Of a DNA stretch of 64,000 bases, positions 34,701-40,700 are shown piece by piece (position 1 is the stretch's first letter; every line of letters starts with the position of its first letter). A program made the position numbers and the translations under genes. The stretch is from Leishmania mexicana MHOM/GT/2001/U1103 (Eukaryota > Euglenozoa > Kinetoplastea > Trypanosomatida > Trypanosomatidae), in the NCBI RefSeq assembly GCF_000234665.1, contig NC_018314.1:186001-250000 (forward strand), in the 5' to 3' direction. Under the pieces are notes generated by a model. The model searched no databases. It worked only from the letters and a program-made list of their open reading frames with translations, and had not been told where the DNA came from.

Positions 34701-37700
34701 CTCAGGCCAACAGCAGCTGATTACGTTCCGGCTGGAAGCTGGCACCTACGTCACGGACGACAGCTGGCGCCTCTCCTTTTACGCAACGACCGCGTTGCAC
34801 TGCAACGATCGCTATCTCGAAAGCTTTGTCCCAGGGTCAGCGCGGCTGCAGGAGGTGACGAGCACGTCGGCGACGTACTTGGTCTTGTGGCCGGTCGGAC
34901 TGGGTGTCACGACCGGAGAATACACAATCTGCTACACCCATAACAATCTGGTGGGTCCGGTGTGCACGTGCGGGCAGATTGAAGCAAACACCGGCGAGTG
35001 CTACATCACTGGCTTACCAGGGTCGCCGCAGAGCTTTACGCCGTCGCCGCATCCGACGTACGTGGGGCAGACAATCACGCTCAACTTCACGGTGAACGCT
35101 TCCATGACGGCCTACCCGCCAACTGCCATCAAGTTCGTCACGTACGTGGATGAGTTTACCATCTGCGACGGCGCCCCGGCCTTCATGCCGGTCGGGGCCA
35201 CCCTCACGAAAATCAGCGCACTCCTGTACATGTATGTCTTCAAGCACAACTACGCCCTCGGCACCGCCACGCTGCTGGTGTGCGCGCTTACAGACTTGTC
35301 GACCTCGTACGGCCGCGTTGCCTCGGTGGTCGTGCCATCGTCGCCAACGACGAACAACACGCTGTGGATTCGGCCCTACCTTGGCCTCACCACGTTCCCG
35401 TCCGAGGCGGACTATGTGCGCTCGATGCAGACGTTGAACCTCACCTTCACAATGGCGAGCCGGCAAGAGGACGATGTGGTGAGCAAGCACGACCGCATCA
35501 CCGTCGTCAGCGACCCGCACAACTGCATCGAGTCCTACATCAGCGCCCAGGACCCGTCTACGCTCATGCGCATGTTCTACCTTCCCGACACGGCCTTCCT
35601 GACGCTGCCGGCGACGGTGCTGAGCGTGAACGTGTCGCTGTTCCTCACCCGGTCCCTCGCAACCTTCGCTGCCAGCCCGGCCGGTCAAGGCACACACTAC
35701 TTCTGTTACAAGTTGGAAGCCGGTACGTGGGCGCCGATTCTACCGAAGCTGACCATACAAGAAGCGCTCATCGGTAGTTGCTCCATCACAGGCGCGCTGA
35801 GTCCTTCCAACGGCGACAACGGCGGGTCGAGTGGCTCGACGACAAACAATGGGGGCTCGCTGCGTGCCATGTACTACGCCCCGACCCAAATCCTCGGCAC
35901 GGCCCTGTTCGAGCATCTGGCGTCGCCGTCAGCGGATGCGGTGCGCGTCGTGCCGCAAAACGAGTGGTGCACAAACGATGCGGCAGCTGTCTTCACCATT
36001 GCCGTGGCCTCGGGGTCGTCCTCCAGCTTGAGCAGCGTCGAGGCAGTGTTTTTCGCACCACTGCCGGGCGCCTACAAAGTGTGCTACCGCTTCGGCACCA
36101 GCACGAACTGGAGTCCGGCGTGCACCGATCTAGCTGTGACGGACCCCAGCCCGACCGGGGCGACGGCGGGGTGCTGGAATGTGGGGCAGACGATGAGCAT
36201 GACGGCGGCGCACGTGATCCGGGGCTACGCCTTTACGGCGTCAGATCACGTGCGGTTGGTGCCAGGCGCGTCGCCGTGTCGCCACTCGAGCGGCTCGCTA
36301 ACGGCCTCCTCGGAGACGGTGACGGTTGGTGACGCGGTGCAGCCGGCAGACGGCATTCCGCTCTCTGGTGTGGTGGCGGGGCAGACAATCTACATGATGC
36401 CGCCCGCCTTCTTCCGCACTGATACGAGAGACGTACGGCTGTGCTACACCGACGCTGCGGGCAACCAGTTTGCGGTGCCCTTGAGCTTCGTTGGTGACCC
36501 GGGCAAGTCGCTCTTTCCTCTCCAGGCCCGCCAGCCAACCAGCACAATCTTTCCCCAGCGTTACATTCAGGTTGGGCAGCGCTTGTTCATGAACTTCACC
36601 TCCGCCAGCTCCTCCGTGACGCCTCCGCTGCACCCGTACGCCGCGCTACCGAAGCCCTACACGCCGGGCCCCGCCTTCAATGGCACCTTTGACGGTGCGA
36701 CGCTGCTGGCAGTGTCGAGCAGCACCGCCTACATTGATGGCCGGTGCGCTGCTGCGCTGCGTGCCGGCACCCTCGCCACCACCTCGCTCCTAGGTGTCTA
36801 CGGCTCGGCGGCGCAGAGCGGAGACATCTACGTCCCGTACACCATCGGCAACTACGACCCGACAGTGGCACAGCACTACATTGTATGCTACCATCTCGCA
36901 ACGTGCGGCGTGGTCGACAGCGGCGATCCGTTCCGGGTGTACAACATGAACCCGTCCAGCGTCTCCACTGACGTCTCGACGCCACGGCGGGGGCAGTTGC
37001 TCAAGGTGCTGTTTACGCGAGACACGGCACCCTCCGCGGTCGCGCTGATGCCTGGCAGCGATCGCGGCATCAAGCAGGCCGATCTTGCCTCCTGCTGGAC
37101 CCTCGCCGACATTTCTGGACAAGTGGTGCACGGCACCTCAGACCTGACGTACTTCACGACTATCTTCTACGCTGAGGCCCCAGAGCTAGCCACGACGACG
37201 ACAACCACACGTAGCTGCTACAAGCTGAGCGAGGGTAGCTGGTCTGAAGTGCCGAACGGCGTGGAAGACGTACTTGCTGCCAACCCAAAGAACTTCGCGA
37301 CCAACCCAGCCTCGGCGCGGGTGGACCAGGTGAACTACATCGAGTTCCACGGCACGGGCTTAGGCAGCAACGACCGGGTGAAACTCATCACGCGCTCGCT
37401 AAACTGCAGCGAGGACTCGTTGCCGCCGTCGTCGCTCGCAGCCTACAAGGCGACCGCGCCACACAGCGCCACTGCCGGCACGTCTGAGGGGTGGCAGGTG
37501 ATGGAGGTGAGCAGTGACGGGTCGACGGCGATGCTGAACTTCACGTCCAACTCGACCGGCACATTGAGCGTGTGCTACCGGCTTGAGGCGGATACAGTGT
37601 GGACGCTGGTGTACGGCGACCTCATCATCTACGAGCGCAACCCGCCCGTCGTCACGCGCACGCCGGTCACCACCCTCGAGGGCGAACTCTTCACGCTGAA

Positions 37701-40700
37701 CTTCACGGCGTCTACCGAAGGCATCTCGGGCCTTTCCCCTGACGATCGCGTCGTGCTGTATTACGGCTCAGCGGTCAACTGTGTCGCCCCGACAACGGAT
37801 GAGACGGCGCCGTCGGCCACCGCCTCCCCGTCGCACACGGATACGCTGCCGCAGTCGATCACGTACCAACTGGACATGGGCACGCGCGGCAGCTACACCC
37901 TCTGCTACATGGTGTCCGCCTCGAAGGTGCCAGGTGGGTACGTGGTGGTTTGGGGCTACGATGTCGTTGTAGTCTCGCCAAACCCGCAGAGCATGACGCT
38001 GTACCCGGTCCGTGCGCCGAGCGTGCACCGGCCAAACGAACTGCTGACGCACGTGTTTGCTGGATGGGCGCTTGTGGCGACGGCGGAAAAGATGGATTCG
38101 GTGAAGCTAATCGAGGCGAGTGCGAGCGGTAGTACCACCGACGCGATGTGCCGGAAGAACTCGGCGGCAGCGGCGATCACGTACTACTCCCTCTACGCGA
38201 ACGGCACGCACGCAGAGCAGGTGTGGCGAGCGTCGCCCGCCGGCATGAATATTCCGTACTCAGTGTGCTACAAGCTGTACGGTGGGCAGTATCACGTCAT
38301 TGGAGACGCGCTTAAAATCACTGGGACGGCGAGCCCGAGCGGGGCCACGTCGGCGAAACTCAACGGCAACAGCACAACGCTCTCGTCTGGCGAGTCCATG
38401 TCGTGGAAGCTGGTCGGCGCAGACGCGCAGTCCTGCACCGACAATGGAGCCCTGCTCTTCTTCAGCACCAACGACTGCTACGACGCGCCCTACTACGTGA
38501 ATGTGTCGGCGATGCTGTCGTCGAGCGCGTTGATCGAGATCACCTTCCCAGCTGGGGTGGTGGTCGTGTCGAAGTGTGACGGTACGACACAGCTGCGCGT
38601 GCCGTGGACGTACCCGTTTGACGACGGCTCGGCGAGCACCGCGGCATCGTCGCCGACGGCTCCCCTTTCCCTGTGCTACTGGAGCGCTGGCAACGACGCC
38701 GTCTCGGTGCTGTCGAGCGACGCCATCACCCTCAGTCAAGGCGTGCCCCCGCCGCTCAACGTGTCGCTGTCCGTGACGGCCCAGGAAGTATTCAGCTTCG
38801 ACCTTACCGTGTCGCCAGCGACAACAGACTGGGTCGTACTGGTGGCGGACCCCTCAAACTGCGTCGGCGTCAGCGCCCCTCCCGACGCTGCGGACTTCAC
38901 GGACCTGACCTATAGTAAGATCACCGGCGTGGCCACCGTCACAACAGCCGTTCCTAGCGCGGGGATGTACTACGTGTGCTACTCACACCAGGCTGGGATG
39001 TGTACTGCAAGCACGGGGCGTGAGTGTGCGCGTGTGGTGGCGCAGGTGGAAGCAACGGCTGCCAGTCCACAAAGCTGGAGCGGCCAGCCGACGCCGGTGT
39101 ACGTGTCGAGCCTGTTGGCCATCACGCTAGCCTTTGCCAGTAACGGTGATGCGTCAGCGCAAGGGACGACGGCGTCGGCGTGGCTGGCGGGCATGGCAGC
39201 TGAGGAGCTGCCGCACACCATGCGGGACGTGTGGGTGGCGTGCGCTCACTCGCAGACGATGAAGTCGCTTCGGTACGGCTTGACGTACAGCAGCGCGAGT
39301 GGCACGTGGAACACCGATCACGTTCTTGTGCGAGCTGGACCGTACGCCCTGTGCTACACCGCGCGGAGTACCGCAGAGGCGGCCCTGCATCTTTTCGGTC
39401 CAGCCAGCAACGCTGGCCCAGTCGTGCTGGCGAGCGCCGTGACCGACGTCAATCTTCCACCCTCAATCACATTAACGAACGTAAACACGGTGGTGCTCAC
39501 GGGCGGTGGCTTGTCAACGACGGACGTGGTGATGGCAGTGGCACTCCCCCCCTCGAGCGGGTCAGGATCGGCGTCAGCCGCGACGGAGGTGCCGAGCGAC
39601 ATCTGCACGAACGAAGTCTACAAGCCTCGCGTGAACTCGGCGAACCCGAGCCCGGCGACGAACACGGGCATGACATCGATGCTGCGAGAACTGGTCTTTA
39701 AGACGACGGGTGACTACGTGCTGTGCTACACCGCAACCTACGGCCTCACGACGAGCGACAGCGACGCTAGCAGCGACAGCGAGTCTGTGACGGGGACCCC
39801 CGTTCTGATCACCCCGAAACCCTTCACGGTGTCGCCAAACGTGATCAGCATGACCGTCACGAGTTTAGTCCTCGAGGTGGGTGTTGAGCTGGACATTGTC
39901 TTTACCGGCAGCGGGCTGACGGTGTCCGACATGGCTGCACTGGTGCACGTGGGAAGCATCGAGGGCTCGCCGACGGTGCCGACCGTGTGCCTCGGCAGTA
40001 GTGTCATCTATGAAAGCATGGTGTCCGTCGACGCAGACGGTGCTAACGCCAACTACAAAACGACGCCGGTGAAACAGGGGGTTCACATGGTGTGCTTCCG
40101 CAAGTCCTTGTCGAGCACCCCCATCCTCATCCCAACCCGACTGTGCATTGGCGTTCGGACAGCCGTAGAAGCTGTCTTCACGGTGCAGCCAGGAGGATGT
40201 ACAGCCCTGCTGGTGTGCACAGTGCAGCCCACAATCACGCTGCTCAACGCTTCGGGTTCGGCCACGTCGGCGCCGCACAGCTCTGTGAGTATGATGCTGT
40301 ATCTCAGCGACGGCACCACTCCCGCGCCAGCCGGTCAACTGTCTGGTGGCACCGTCTACTCGCACGTGGACTTCATCAACTTCGTGTTCTGGGCGCTGCG
40401 CGTGTCGACCGCAGGGAGCTACGTCATGAAGGCGACTGTGACGCTTCCAGGCGGTGACACGCTGGTGGCGACGTCGAGCGCGCTCAAGGTGGCCGGGGGC
40501 GGCCAGCCGGTCGTAGACGTGGCGGCGGTTTCGTGCCTTCCCATCGGCATCCTTGACCGCACGGTCGGGTCTACAACGGACACGGTTGACTGCCTAATCA
40601 CAACCTTGACGAGCGATGCGCCGAACAACTTCACGGTGTTGGTGAACGCCGGCAAGGTCAGTATGGTGACGCGGAACGGCACCACGAGCAGCGGGCTCTC